Of a stretch of 56,321 nt of DNA, positions 25,316 through 33,933 are shown in pieces. Under the pieces are notes generated by a model. It searched no databases, was not told where the DNA came from, and saw only the letters and a program-made list of their open reading frames with translations. The DNA comes from Shewanella inventionis. Its GTDB lineage: Bacteria > Pseudomonadota > Gammaproteobacteria > Enterobacterales > Shewanellaceae. The stretch lies in the NCBI RefSeq assembly GCF_014641855.1, contig NZ_BMII01000033.1, positions 1 to 56,321 of the forward strand, read 5' to 3'. Each line of letters begins with the position of its first letter. Position 1 is the first letter of the stretch. The position numbers were made by a program, and so were the translations under genes.

Positions 25316-25459
25316 TTACTTTGCAGCTTGTGCTAACGCTGTTTGGTGCTGAACAACACTTGCTTGAACCGAATCAATTGCCGCTTTACCGGCTTGAATC
25401 GAACCTAAGACAAGGGCAACAACCAATACCAAGCGAAAAAGTGAGGCTGATTTAGTCAT
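25316..25459 (-). CDS. small single-span membrane or secreted protein, 47 residues
   Basis: A short gene between bet and exo starting MTKSASLFRLVLVVALVLGS and ending AQAAK. Residues 8-20 are hydrophobic, with a possible cleavage after IQAGKA; the rest is an amphipathic Ala/Gln/Val helix. The Shine-Dalgarno GGAG lies 8 bases upstream of ATG and is buried in a 10-bp hairpin, just like the certain genes of this operon, which argues that it is truly translated. Function unknown. Confidence 0.75.
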   Translation of the reverse strand: MTKSASLFRLVLVVALVLGSIQAGKAAIDSVQASVVQHQTALAQAAK

Positions 25460-25518
25460 GGAAGATCTCCAAAAAAAGACGAGACCTTCCCCCTGACGGG
25501 AGAATAATCCCGCCAGGG
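25460..25518 (-). promoter_or_regulatory. two-hairpin leader before the 47-residue gene
   Basis: Hairpin 2: GGAAGGTCTC pairs with GAGATCTTCC (10 bp, one G-U), burying GGAG. Hairpin 1: CCCTGGCGGGA pairs with TCCCGTCAGGG (11 bp, one G-U, 6-base loop). Confidence 0.8.
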
Positions 25519-25540
25519 TTAGTAAAATGAATGCGTGGCT

Positions 25541-26359
25541 CTAAGAAGCTAAAGGCTGTGTAAGCGCTTTGGCTGCTTGTTGCTGTGCATTAAATATTTC
25601 TTGTTTCGCAAACGTCAGTTCAACACCCTGAAAATGTTCATTGGCATATTCCAATGCACTATTCCAAGCGTTTGAAGCTTCCGCCCGCTCGATAAGCTTG
25701 TAAACAAGCCCTCGGGTTCGATCATCAACTTGCTCGGGTGGAATCACCGATGGCTCAACAACATGTGTTGCTTGGCCTTCGATAATTCGCTCCGCTTCGT
25801 CTTGATCGAAAATTCCCACAAAGCCAAACGCAATGCGGGAACACTGGATCATGGATTTATGTCTTAGCATTCGCTTAGTGTGCGTCTGCCATGGACCATC
25901 TACACGGTAAGGGCCATTTTTGCCGTTACCTTCAAAAGGCGGTCGATAGACTTCATCCAAATACTCAGTGATTTTGACTGGGTGCGAACGGTCGCGCCGA
26001 TAGATGATGCATTCCATCCATTCCGGGCATTCTTTCGCACCATCCATTGAGACTTTGTTTTCTGAAGTCTTAAACTCCATGCCATCAAACTGGTCGTGTT
26101 GATTGATGATGCGAGACCAGCCATCGACACCTACCACTGGGATAATCCCAGCTTGCTTATCAGGGAACGCAAAAATCTCTTTGGTGAAAGGGTTCAAGCC
26201 GTACTGATCTGCAACAACCAAGAGCGCCATCATCTGCTCATTGGTCGGTGCACTACCGTCACGTTGCTTGAATGCTGTTGCTTTTAGGGTATCGAACAAC
26301 TTGTTTGGATCGACACTAAAGCGCTCAGCAAAGCGTTGGATTAGCTTTGGTTTTTCCAT
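25541..26359 (-). CDS. bet: Bet single-strand annealing protein (RecT/Redbeta type)
   Basis: Annealing recombinase of 272 residues, the length of SXT Bet. It coats single-stranded 3' tails made by Exo and anneals homologous strands. The RecT/Bet core runs from FDTLKATAFKQRDGSAPTNE to IQCSRIAFGFVGIFDQDEAE and includes GVDGWSRIINQHDQFDGMEF and RVDGPWQTHTKRMLRHKSM. A TTG start at 26374 keeps the frame open, but the ATG at 26359 has GGAG 5 bases upstream and gives the family N-terminus MEKPKLIQRFAERF. With exo and ssb it forms the element's recombination system. Confidence 0.96.
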   Translation of the reverse strand: MEKPKLIQRFAERFSVDPNKLFDTLKATAFKQRDGSAPTNEQMMALLVVADQYGLNPFTKEIFAFPDKQAGIIPVVGVDGWSRIINQHDQFDGMEFKTSENKVSMDGAKECPEWMECIIYRRDRSHPVKITEYLDEVYRPPFEGNGKNGPYRVDGPWQTHTKRMLRHKSMIQCSRIAFGFVGIFDQDEAERIIEGQATHVVEPSVIPPEQVDDRTRGLVYKLIERAEASNAWNSALEYANEHFQGVELTFAKQEIFNAQQQAAKALTQPLAS

Positions 26360-26411
26360 TTTGGACTCCGACAATCAAAGTGGGAGTCTGCCCCTGACGG
26401 GAAAGTACTCC
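26360..26411 (-). promoter_or_regulatory. two-hairpin leader before bet
   Basis: Hairpin 2: GACTCC pairs perfectly with GGAGTC (13-base loop), and GGAG is the Shine-Dalgarno sequence. Hairpin 1: CCCAGCCGGGA with TCCCGTCAGGG, 9 of 11 pairs. Confidence 0.75.
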
Positions 26412-26438
26412 CGGCTGGGTTAAAGCGTTCTTGCTCGG

Positions 26439-26858
26439 TTAAAAATCTGGTTCAAGATAAGTTTGTGCCCAATTAGCTTTGGAGCCCGCATCATCCGCAG
26501 ATGATGGCTCAGATGCTTTGTTCACACTATCAAGAAGCAGAAACTCGTCCGCGTCCACTTCGGTCAATCGATGCTTAATACCATCTTTCTCCCATGAGTG
26601 CGTGCGCTGAGGCCCTTGAACAAAAAGCTTCGCTCCTTTTTGGATTAAATCTTTTGCTCTTAGCCCTAACTTAAATCCACCACGATCTCGAAAAACAACC
26701 CGATGCCATTCCGTATGCTCTTTGAGCTCATTGGATTGACGGTCGCGCCATTTCTCAGAAGTGGCCAGTGAAATACTGGTCACTAAATCACCTGATGGAT
26801 AGGCTCGTGTCTCTGGCTCAGAGCCAACGTAGCCTATGAGTGTTACTTGGTTTTTCAT
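26439..26858 (-). CDS. ssb: single-stranded DNA-binding protein
   Basis: OB-fold SSB of 139 residues starting MKNQVTLIGYVGSEPETRAY, with the conserved TEWHRVVFRDRG and GAKLFVQGPQRTHSWEKDG segments. The C-terminus ends YLEPDF; it is acidic with a final Phe like the usual DDDIPF tip but shorter. It would coat single-stranded element DNA during transfer and Bet-mediated annealing. It follows the small membrane-protein gene by 15 bases with GAGGAGA as Shine-Dalgarno and without the leader hairpins, so translation is probably coupled to that gene. Confidence 0.95.
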   Translation of the reverse strand: MKNQVTLIGYVGSEPETRAYPSGDLVTSISLATSEKWRDRQSNELKEHTEWHRVVFRDRGGFKLGLRAKDLIQKGAKLFVQGPQRTHSWEKDGIKHRLTEVDADEFLLLDSVNKASEPSSADDAGSKANWAQTYLEPDF

Positions 26859-26873
26859 GATGTTCTCCTCGTC

Positions 26874-27200
26874 TTAGTTGAACTCTGTGCACACAGTCGC
26901 TTCTACCCGGCTGGGCAAAGAAGACTGACGACGCAGATAGGTTGGTATTTCGAGTAAAGCCATGTCGTACGGATGTGGCTCTTTGTAAAACGCAGATGTC
27001 AAACGGGGCATACCAGGAGCTTTAGGCACTGCCATTGGACGACGTTTTAGTGTTGGTGTGAGCAATCGCTTAATTTGAGTAAGTACAAATCGAAACGGAC
27101 GCACGCTTTGACGAGCAAGCAATCGCAAAAGCGACCAGCTCAGTTTTGCAAGCAACATAATGCCTGCGATTTGGATAATAAATCCGAAGATATATTCCAT
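26874..27200 (-). CDS. small membrane protein heading the ssb operon
   Basis: 108 residues, unrecognised. One hydrophobic N-terminal segment (MEYIFGFIIQIAGIMLLAKL) is followed by a basic, Arg-rich stretch (RLLARQSVRPFRFVLTQIKR) and a Pro-rich tail. It is the first gene of the long operon and its AAGGAG Shine-Dalgarno sequence lies in a perfect 11-bp hairpin, the strongest example of the leader series. ssb follows at 15 bases. Confidence 0.72.
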   Translation of the reverse strand: MEYIFGFIIQIAGIMLLAKLSWSLLRLLARQSVRPFRFVLTQIKRLLTPTLKRRPMAVPKAPGMPRLTSAFYKEPHPYDMALLEIPTYLRRQSSLPSRVEATVCTEFN

Positions 27201-27264
27201 TGGTGACTCCTTAAGTTGGTTTTGAAGGAGTCACCCCCAACTGGGGAAAACTCCCCCAGTTGGG
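27201..27264 (-). promoter_or_regulatory. two-hairpin leader before the first gene of the ssb operon
   Basis: Hairpin 2: GGTGACTCCTT and AAGGAGTCACC (27202-27212 with 27225-27235) are a perfect 11-bp inverted repeat that swallows the Shine-Dalgarno sequence. Hairpin 1: CCCAACTGGGG and CCCCAGTTGGG (27236-27246 with 27254-27264), also a perfect 11 bp, 7-base loop. Both are the clearest copies in the series. Confidence 0.85.
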
Positions 27265-27567
27265 TGGTGAAAAGGCGAACCGTAAGGAACGCATGGTTGA
27301 GCATGTAAAAACATGCAGGCTATTTGTTTAGGGAGGCTAGCTACCTCTTAGTACCACTGAGAATACTCAGCGGCGGGCTTCCTTTGAGCTCATGCTCTCA
27401 GGCGCAGATATCACTGAAACAGATCAGCAATATTTGATAGTCAGTATAACCGTCTTATCCAGACAGGATAGTCAGAAAGATGCTCAATTCTTCCACCTAG
27501 CTGAAAGGCCATTACCGCACAGAGGATTAGGCTAGGGACTGATTTTTGTCATATCAGGAGCAAACTT
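27265..27567. promoter_or_regulatory. divergent intergenic region rich in short hairpins
   Basis: No gene is seen in the roughly 300 bases between the divergent ssb operon and the AcaB-like gene. Four short stems follow each other: GCATGT/ACATGC (27301-27316), GAGG/CCTC around CTAGCTA (27332-27347), CTGAG/CTCAG (27357-27370) and GAGC/GCTC (27386-27397). Both operons must start here, so this may be a long structured 5' leader for either. A CTGAT/ATCAG stem touches the AGGAG Shine-Dalgarno sequence of the gene at 27568. Confidence 0.45.
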
Positions 27568-28170
27568 ATGGCCCAAGCAAAACCCAATTACTCAAAACCC
27601 ATCTTTGAACAATCATTCACAATTAACAGCTTACAGGCGCAACGTGTCGTTGACCGTGTTTTTAGACGGACGGTCAGTGCGCTTTACGGAATCGATGTCA
27701 TCCTGCGCATCATTGGCGATGAGAACGAAATTGATGAAGTGGAACAGATCATTAGCCAGTTGATCGAGGATTGCGCTAAAGCGGTAGACAACGAACAAGC
27801 TCGTTTGGACAAACTGATGGAGTCCAACGGCATCGATGAAGTACCTGACTACACCGACCCGATTACCTTCAACGCCAAAATCAGCTCGCCTCAGGTTGGC
27901 CAGTTTGTCGGCTTAGTTCGCAAACTCGATGCGTTGATGATCTCAATGGACACACTCTGGTTGTCTAGCGTGCTCAGCAACAAACAACGTGTTGATGGCA
28001 ACTACGCATGGCAACAGCGCATTATCAAACTTGCACGACGCATTATTGATATCGAAATTCGAGCACGAAAATCAGCTCAAGCCAAAGGTAAAGAAGCAGA
28101 AGTTGAACAAGCGGTGCCTTCAACCGATGACGATATCACTGAAGAGGAAACAGATACCCCCGCCAACTAG
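27568..28170 (+). CDS. AcaB/DUF1845-like ICE protein (position of SXT s063)
   Basis: 200 residues, soluble. An N-terminal beta-type segment (SKPIFEQSFTINSLQAQRVV) is followed by helices and by an acidic, Glu-rich tail. Size, layout and position next to the traN hotspot fit SXT s063, which I believe belongs to the DUF1845/AcaB-like family; AcaB of IncC plasmids is a transcriptional regulator. Family assignment is tentative. Start is supported by AGGAG 8 bases before ATG; a terminator follows. It is transcribed away from the ssb operon. Confidence 0.6.
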   Translation: MAQAKPNYSKPIFEQSFTINSLQAQRVVDRVFRRTVSALYGIDVILRIIGDENEIDEVEQIISQLIEDCAKAVDNEQARLDKLMESNGIDEVPDYTDPITFNAKISSPQVGQFVGLVRKLDALMISMDTLWLSSVLSNKQRVDGNYAWQQRIIKLARRIIDIEIRARKSAQAKGKEAEVEQAVPSTDDDITEEETDTPAN

Positions 28171-28191
28171 CCAACTAGGCTCCCATCAACC

Positions 28192-28210
28192 AGCCCCTCT
28201 CGAAGGGGCT
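28192..28210 (+). terminator. terminator after the AcaB-like gene
   Basis: AGCCCCT-CTCGA-AGGGGCT forms a 7-bp GC-rich stem 21 bases after the stop codon, followed by a mixed T-rich tract. Confidence 0.75.
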
Positions 28211-28278
28211 CTTCATCTTGCTGTATTTTCTATCAAAATCATTAAAATGAATTTAACTGTCATTTTTGGCCAATTTAC

Positions 28279-28977
28279 ATGAATAGAACTAATTTTCTCG
28301 TTACTTTCTTGATAGTGTTGTTCGCTATCCCTGCATTTGCAGAACACCCAACATCGTTCAGCCAGGCAAAACGATTTGCCCGAGAAATTTACCAAGACAA
28401 CCAGAGTACGTTTTACTGTGGATGTAGCTATAACAATGATGGTGCGATTGATGCTGCATCTTGCGGATATGAACCAAGGAAGCAACCGAAACTAGGAGAA
28501 CGCTTGGAGTGGGAGCACGTTGTCTCAGCTTGGGAAATTGACCATCCACGCCAATGCTGGCAAAACGGCGGACGTCGGAACTGCGAAAAGAATGAGCCTG
28601 AGTTTTCTAAAATGGTTTCGGATCTCCATAACCTCGTACCATCTGTAGGAGAGCTCAATGGGGATAGATCAAATTTACGATTTGGCATGATTCCGAATGA
28701 ACCAAGATCCTATGGTCTATGTGACTTCGAAGTTGATTTCAAAGACCGTCGAGCAGAACCACCAGTTAACCGTCAGGGTGATATTGCTAGAATTTATTTC
28801 TACATGCGTGATCAATACGGCCTAAGACTAAGCAGGCAACAAACTCAGCTATTTGAAGATTGGGCAGGAATGGACCCTGTTGACGAATGGGAAAAAGTGC
28901 GTGATTTGAGGATTCACCATAACTGTCGTTTTTATTTTTATGCTCGCAGTCTAAGGCTTATTACAAGCAGTGGCTAG
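28279..28977 (+). CDS. periplasmic endonuclease I family nuclease
   Basis: EndA/Dns-type nonspecific nuclease of 232 residues, with a signal peptide (residues 1-21, MNRTNFLVTFLIVLFAIPAF, cleavage at AFA). Family marks: FYCGCSYN, LEWEHVVSAWEI (HNH-type catalytic His with EWEH), SDLHNLVPSVGELNGDRSN and the C-terminal MDPVDEWEKVRDLRI. Cys residues suit periplasmic disulfides. On a mobile element it may digest incoming DNA, or limit uptake of competing DNA; vibrio ICEs and plasmids with such genes are known to lower transformation. No Shine-Dalgarno sequence is evident. Confidence 0.92.
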   Translation: MNRTNFLVTFLIVLFAIPAFAEHPTSFSQAKRFAREIYQDNQSTFYCGCSYNNDGAIDAASCGYEPRKQPKLGERLEWEHVVSAWEIDHPRQCWQNGGRRNCEKNEPEFSKMVSDLHNLVPSVGELNGDRSNLRFGMIPNEPRSYGLCDFEVDFKDRRAEPPVNRQGDIARIYFYMRDQYGLRLSRQQTQLFEDWAGMDPVDEWEKVRDLRIHHNCRFYFYARSLRLITSSG

Positions 28978-29188
28978 ACGCTTCTTATAAATATTCTGTT
29001 GCAGATATAAGGAATACTCAATTTGTGCATTAATCTTACCCCGTTAGGGCTCAGGCTTGGTAATAAAGATGCACAGGTGAATTGCTCATCAATAAAATTG
29101 TTTTATTGAGATAATACTTGCTTTTCGCCAGTGTGATTTTTAATCTCAATAATTAGACAGGTGCTTTGTAGTCGACAAGAGGGTATGC

Positions 29189-29609
29189 ATGGGCATAGCG
29201 AACATAATGTCTAAGCGCGTAGTGAGTGTTCACATGGATGACAGCTTACAGTCGCTTAGAGAGCTATTTTCGGCAACGGGATTTCATCATTTACTCGTGG
29301 TACATGACAATGTACTTACCGGAATCATTTCAGATCGCGATTTTTTAAAAGCGATAAGTCCGTTTATTGATACCGTTGGTGAGCGAGTGCGAGACAGAGC
29401 AACATTTAGATAAGCGTGCCCATCAAATCATGACCCGAGAAGTCATCACCTTAACCCCGGAGGATTCCGTTTTTACTGCCATCGAATTGTTCAATAACAA
29501 TAAGATATCGTGCATACCCATAGTCGACATACATTATCACCCAGTGGGTATAGTGTCGTGGCGAAATGTGATGAAGTTTATGCAGAAAAGGGTAGAAGCA
29601 AAACGCTAA
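29189..29609 (+). pseudogene. two-CBS-domain protein split by a frameshift
   Basis: CBS domain 1 (IMSKRVVSVHMDDSLQSLRE ... GIISDRDFLKAI) is in one frame up to a stop at 29411-29413. CBS domain 2 (HQIMTREVITLTPEDSVFTA ... VGIVSWRNVMKFM) continues in another frame from about 29385. One missing or extra base around 29380-29395 explains the split; either a true mutation or a sequencing error. Intact forms of about 140 residues bind adenosyl ligands and often sit beside RND pumps in marine gammaproteobacteria. It converges on the RND operon. Confidence 0.8.
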
Positions 29610-29620
29610 AATGGCGCTAG

Positions 29621-29649
29621 CACCTTTGACGAGCGTTTTATCAAAGGTG
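29621..29649. terminator. hairpin between the CBS pseudogene and the RND operon
   Basis: CACCTTTGA and TCAAAGGTG form a perfect 9-bp stem with an 11-base loop between convergent genes. Probably a two-way terminator although no long T run follows. Confidence 0.5.
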
Positions 29650-29701
29650 ATAGAGCGTATCGAGCAAGCGCCAAATTAACGTTACATTTATTCAGAAGCT
29701 G

Positions 29702-32700
29702 CTAGGCTTTTCTATAACTTACTTTAAATAGCAGGCTATATAAAACGGGAACGGCAATAAGCGTTAGAATTGTCGCGAATGTGAGTCCGCCCATTATGGT
29801 CACAGCCATATCGGCAAAAAAAGCATCAAACAACAATGGAGCCATCCCCAATATAGTTGTCACGGCCGCAAGTGCTACGGGTCTGACGCGGCTTAGTGTG
29901 GCTTCAACGATGGCGCTTTTTATTGCCAATCCTTCTTCAATTTGAAGATCAATTTCTTCAATAAGTACTATGGCATTTTTAATCAGCATCCCGAATAAAC
30001 TCAAAAAGCCCAGTAGCGACATAAAGCCGAATGGCATATCAGTAGACAACAAGCCCGTGACTACACCTACTACCGCCATGGGGACAACCAGCCATATAAT
30101 AAGCGGTTGGCGTACGTGGCCAAACAATAACACCGAGATAATGAACATCACTAAGAAACCAGCGGGTAAACCTGCACCTAAGGCCTGTTGAGCTTCGCTA
30201 GCGCTTTCAAACTCACCACCCCATTCAAGGTTGTAGCCCGCAGGCAAATCAATATCTTCAATTAACGGGCGAATACGCGCCAGCGCTTTGCCTGCGGTTT
30301 CATGTTCGCCAGGCTCTGCTTCAACGGTTATGGTGCGCAGGCGATCTTTGCGATGAATGCGCAGCTCTTCAGTCATAAGGTCTAAGCCATGTGATACCTG
30401 GGTAAAAGGAATATACTGACGTTGCTGAGAAGACCATACTTGAGACTCGCGAATAGACTGAAGAGCCGTGTCATCGGCGTTCCCCATTTTTGCCATGATA
30501 TTATAGGCATAATCACCATCTTGCACGGTGCCCAGTTTCACACCACTGCTTGCGTACTGTACGGTTTGACTAAAATCTGAATGCGAAACCCCAGCAATTC
30601 CCGCATTGTAGTTGTCGAACTGTGTGTTTATTGCAAACCCTTTCTCTCGCCAGTTATGACGAACATCAATCACCTGACCATCTTCAAATAAACGGGCTTT
30701 GGCTTCTTCTGCTAGTTGGCGTAACACTTCAGTATCTGGACCTGAGAAACGCGCTTCGAGTTTAGCGCCTGAGCCTGGACCAAATTGCATGCGCTCCATA
30801 TAGAAATTGGCATCTAAATCCAAATCACTTAGCTTGCTGGTTAATGCACGTTGAATGGCAGGAATGTGCTCTAATTCGCTGGCACGGACCATAAAGAATG
30901 CATAGTTTTCATTAGCGCTTTTTGGCGCGTATGTCAGCGTAAATCTATCAGCACCTTGCCCAATAAATGTGGTTACGGCACTGACATTATCCAGCGCTAA
31001 AATACGTTTCTCTGCTTCTTTGGCAATTTGCTCTGTCGCGCGAATGTCGCGGTCTTGGGGCCCCCAATAGTGCACAAAAAATACCGGTGCATTTGATGGT
31101 GGAAGGAACCCTTGTTTGACCATACCAAAACTGCCATAGGCAACAATGGTAATAACGAGGAGTGCTGCAATGGTTACCCAACGCAGTTTCAGTGCGCCGA
31201 TAAGTGTGTGTTTAAACCACTGTTGTGCAGCGGAGGGCGCATCACTTTGTGATTGCGACATGCCCTTGCGATAAAAATGTGCGCCTAATACGGGGACCAA
31301 CGTTACGGCAAGTATCCAGCTGATCATCAATGAAACCAACACTACGGCAAACAATGAATAAAGGAGCTCGCCGGTTGCATCGTTAGATAAACCAATGCCA
31401 GAGAAGGCGGCAATACCTATTATGGTTGCGCCTAATAACGGCCATTGTGTGCGCTTAACAATGAAGCTGGCTGCATCTTTTGCTGAGGCACCTGTTGCCA
31501 TTCGCAGCATCATGCCTTCTGCTACCACTATTGCATTATCGACCAGCATACCCATGGCGATGACCATTGCCCCTAATGAAATACGCTGAAGCTGAATATC
31601 CATCAACCACATGATGAGGATGGTACCGAGTACGGTAACAAGTAATACAGTGCCTACCACAACCCCAGAGCGCCATCCCATGAATAAACACAAGGTTAAT
31701 GTTACCACGGCCACAGACATCACAAGGTTATTGATAAAGCCGTCCACCGAATCATCAACTACTGAGGCTTGATCGTAAATGGGAGTCAGGGTAATACCAA
31801 CTGGAAGTTGTTTGAGCAGGGCCTCCACTTTTGCATTTACTCGCTCGCCGACATCTACGATGTTCACATCCGTTAATGCTGACACACTTAGCGTAAGGGC
31901 TTCTGCACCGTTATATCGCACTAATACAGGCTGAATATCAGCAGGTTCGAGTTTTAAGGTCGCAACATCAGCAACACGCAAAGAACGGTTTGTACCAGGG
32001 ATCACCAGTGATAGATTTGAAATTTCATCTAATCTGTCTGGTGCACGCTTGACAATCAAGCGCACGTTTTTTTCATCCACCTTTACGCGCCCACCATTGA
32101 ATGGTCGAAGATTGTCTTGGAACAATGAGGTCAAATCTGGGAAAGAAATACCCAACCCAGCGAGTTGATATGGGTTGATGTAAGCAACAATTTGCTCTTT
32201 TTGAATACCGGTTACGTTGACCTTTGCCACACCTTCAGTGGTAAGTAAATCTCGACGAATAATTCGGGCAAACTCACGTAACTCATGGGTATCGAAATCT
32301 GGAGCGCTGAGAGCGTAATAAAGCCCATAAACATCACCGAAGTCATCAAATACTACGGGGTCTTGAGCGCCCGTGGGCAGCGAACTGGCGGTGTCGTGAA
32401 GGCGCTTCCTCAATTCGTCCCAAATTTGAGGTAACACATCACTATCGTAAGTTCTCTTTACCTCTACGGTAATTTCAGAACGCCCTGGAGAAGATATTGA
32501 AGTCACTTCTTTTAATTGGGGCATTTGTTGAATAGCGATTTCTAAACGTTCTGTGATTTCACGTTCAACTTTTTCCGCGCTAGCGCCAGGATAAGCAGTG
32601 TATATCTTAACTTGTTTGATGGTAAAAGCAGGGTCTTCAAGTCGACCAATTTTGGTCATAGCCAGCACACCACCTAGTAGCAGTATGATGACCATCAGCC

Positions 32701-32743
32701 AAACATTTACGGGTTTGTCGATTGAAAAGCGGGCGATATCCAT
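29702..32743 (-). CDS. RND-family multidrug efflux transporter
   Basis: Inner-membrane proton-driven efflux pump of the HAE1/AcrB class, 1013 residues with the usual twelve-helix, two-loop build: MDIARFSIDKPVNVWLMVII at the N-terminus, large periplasmic loops around 35-330 and 550-860, and helix 4 GAMVIAMGMLVDNAIVVAEG with the proton-relay Asp pair replaced by the single V-D-N-A pattern of this branch. It works with the adjacent membrane-fusion protein and an outer-membrane channel that is not encoded here. Three bases separate it from the fusion-protein gene, and a TetR gene is divergent. Substrates unknown. Confidence 0.95.
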   Translation of the reverse strand: MDIARFSIDKPVNVWLMVIILLLGGVLAMTKIGRLEDPAFTIKQVKIYTAYPGASAEKVEREITERLEIAIQQMPQLKEVTSISSPGRSEITVEVKRTYDSDVLPQIWDELRKRLHDTASSLPTGAQDPVVFDDFGDVYGLYYALSAPDFDTHELREFARIIRRDLLTTEGVAKVNVTGIQKEQIVAYINPYQLAGLGISFPDLTSLFQDNLRPFNGGRVKVDEKNVRLIVKRAPDRLDEISNLSLVIPGTNRSLRVADVATLKLEPADIQPVLVRYNGAEALTLSVSALTDVNIVDVGERVNAKVEALLKQLPVGITLTPIYDQASVVDDSVDGFINNLVMSVAVVTLTLCLFMGWRSGVVVGTVLLVTVLGTILIMWLMDIQLQRISLGAMVIAMGMLVDNAIVVAEGMMLRMATGASAKDAASFIVKRTQWPLLGATIIGIAAFSGIGLSNDATGELLYSLFAVVLVSLMISWILAVTLVPVLGAHFYRKGMSQSQSDAPSAAQQWFKHTLIGALKLRWVTIAALLVITIVAYGSFGMVKQGFLPPSNAPVFFVHYWGPQDRDIRATEQIAKEAEKRILALDNVSAVTTFIGQGADRFTLTYAPKSANENYAFFMVRASELEHIPAIQRALTSKLSDLDLDANFYMERMQFGPGSGAKLEARFSGPDTEVLRQLAEEAKARLFEDGQVIDVRHNWREKGFAINTQFDNYNAGIAGVSHSDFSQTVQYASSGVKLGTVQDGDYAYNIMAKMGNADDTALQSIRESQVWSSQQRQYIPFTQVSHGLDLMTEELRIHRKDRLRTITVEAEPGEHETAGKALARIRPLIEDIDLPAGYNLEWGGEFESASEAQQALGAGLPAGFLVMFIISVLLFGHVRQPLIIWLVVPMAVVGVVTGLLSTDMPFGFMSLLGFLSLFGMLIKNAIVLIEEIDLQIEEGLAIKSAIVEATLSRVRPVALAAVTTILGMAPLLFDAFFADMAVTIMGGLTFATILTLIAVPVLYSLLFKVSYRKA

Positions 32744-32746
32744 GGT

Positions 32747-33826
32747 TTATTTTTCTCCCTTATACGGAAGCACTTTCATGTTTTCTCGCATTTGTGCTGC
32801 TCCAGCGGCAACCACCTTTTGACCAAGTGAAATTGGCCCTTCTACTACAGCAATATCCCCCTCGATATGTTTGACATCAACGCTGTGTTGTTTCACTGTT
32901 TGTAGACTGTCATCAAGTACCCAAACGGCAAAGCCATCGTTCTCATCACCGACTAGTGCTTTCACTGGCACGACTAAGCCGTCGGAATATAAACTACCTT
33001 GAAGGCTTACTTTAACCACTGCTCGAGCACCAGGAGTGAGTGGTAATTCTTTTCGAGGCTCCATGGCGAATACTACTTCGTAGGTTTGAGATACGGGGTC
33101 CGGTTGTGTGGAATGCTCAACATAAGTTACTGGGTACCACTGACTGCGGTTTGTCGCCAATGTGGCACTCGCTTGCTTAATGCCACGCCCTATGTTGGCG
33201 GTAAGTAAGCGCTCTGGCACATTGATATTAAAGTAGATTTTCGACACATCTTGCAAACGGGCGATAGCAGTCCCTGATTTTACAAAACTGTTATTTTCTA
33301 CAAGACGTTGGGATACTTTCGCATCAAATGGCGCGTAAAGCCGAGTATAACTTAAGTCTTGTTCTGCGTTTTTAAGGTCAATAACAGATAATTCATAGGA
33401 TGTTTTTGCCGAATCCAGTGCGCTTTGAGATACAAAATTTTGTGCGAACATTTTTTCAATTCTATCGAGTTCTCGTTTTGCTTGTTCTAATCTGGTTTTA
33501 GACTCTTCAACTCTGCGCTCAAAGGGCTTTCTGTCTATTGTGGCAAGCAGCTTGCCTTTAGTGATATCACTGCCGGTAACTAAATCGGTTTGTATTAATC
33601 GGCCAGAGACTTCAAAACTCAAATCAACAGTTTTCACAGCAGATACGACGGCAGGAAACGTAAATTCGTCAAAATTGGGAATAGGTGAGACTTCAGCAAA
33701 CTTCACATGCCGCACTACCTCCGATTGTTGCTGCTGAGCTTTTTCAGGTGAGCAAGCGGTGAAAATAAAAATAGAAATAGAAAAGAGACTTAGCGCTAGA
33801 GTATGTGAGTAGTGTTTCAAGGGCAT
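32747..33826 (-). CDS. RND efflux periplasmic adaptor (membrane fusion) lipoprotein
   Basis: About 359 residues. The lipobox is IFIFTAC (Cys near 23), so it should be an inner-membrane lipoprotein. Then the family layout: VDLSFEVSGRLIQTDLVTGS lipoyl half, a coiled-coil hairpin (RRVEESKTRLEQAKRELDRI), second lipoyl half, and beta-barrel. The frame extends to 33904, but MPLKHYSHTLALSLF at 33826 gives a normal signal sequence; the Shine-Dalgarno evidence is weak. It bridges the RND pump to an outer-membrane factor. Confidence 0.92.
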   Translation of the reverse strand: MPLKHYSHTLALSLFSISIFIFTACSPEKAQQQQSEVVRHVKFAEVSPIPNFDEFTFPAVVSAVKTVDLSFEVSGRLIQTDLVTGSDITKGKLLATIDRKPFERRVEESKTRLEQAKRELDRIEKMFAQNFVSQSALDSAKTSYELSVIDLKNAEQDLSYTRLYAPFDAKVSQRLVENNSFVKSGTAIARLQDVSKIYFNINVPERLLTANIGRGIKQASATLATNRSQWYPVTYVEHSTQPDPVSQTYEVVFAMEPRKELPLTPGARAVVKVSLQGSLYSDGLVVPVKALVGDENDGFAVWVLDDSLQTVKQHSVDVKHIEGDIAVVEGPISLGQKVVAAGAAQMRENMKVLPYKGEK

Positions 33827-33933
33827 AGTCGTATGCCATCCATTAGTAATATGTTGAACATAGATAACCAGTATCGTTGCATTTAAAAACAACCTACGTT
33901 GCAAACATTGTGCGCCTTATAGTATGCTAATAC

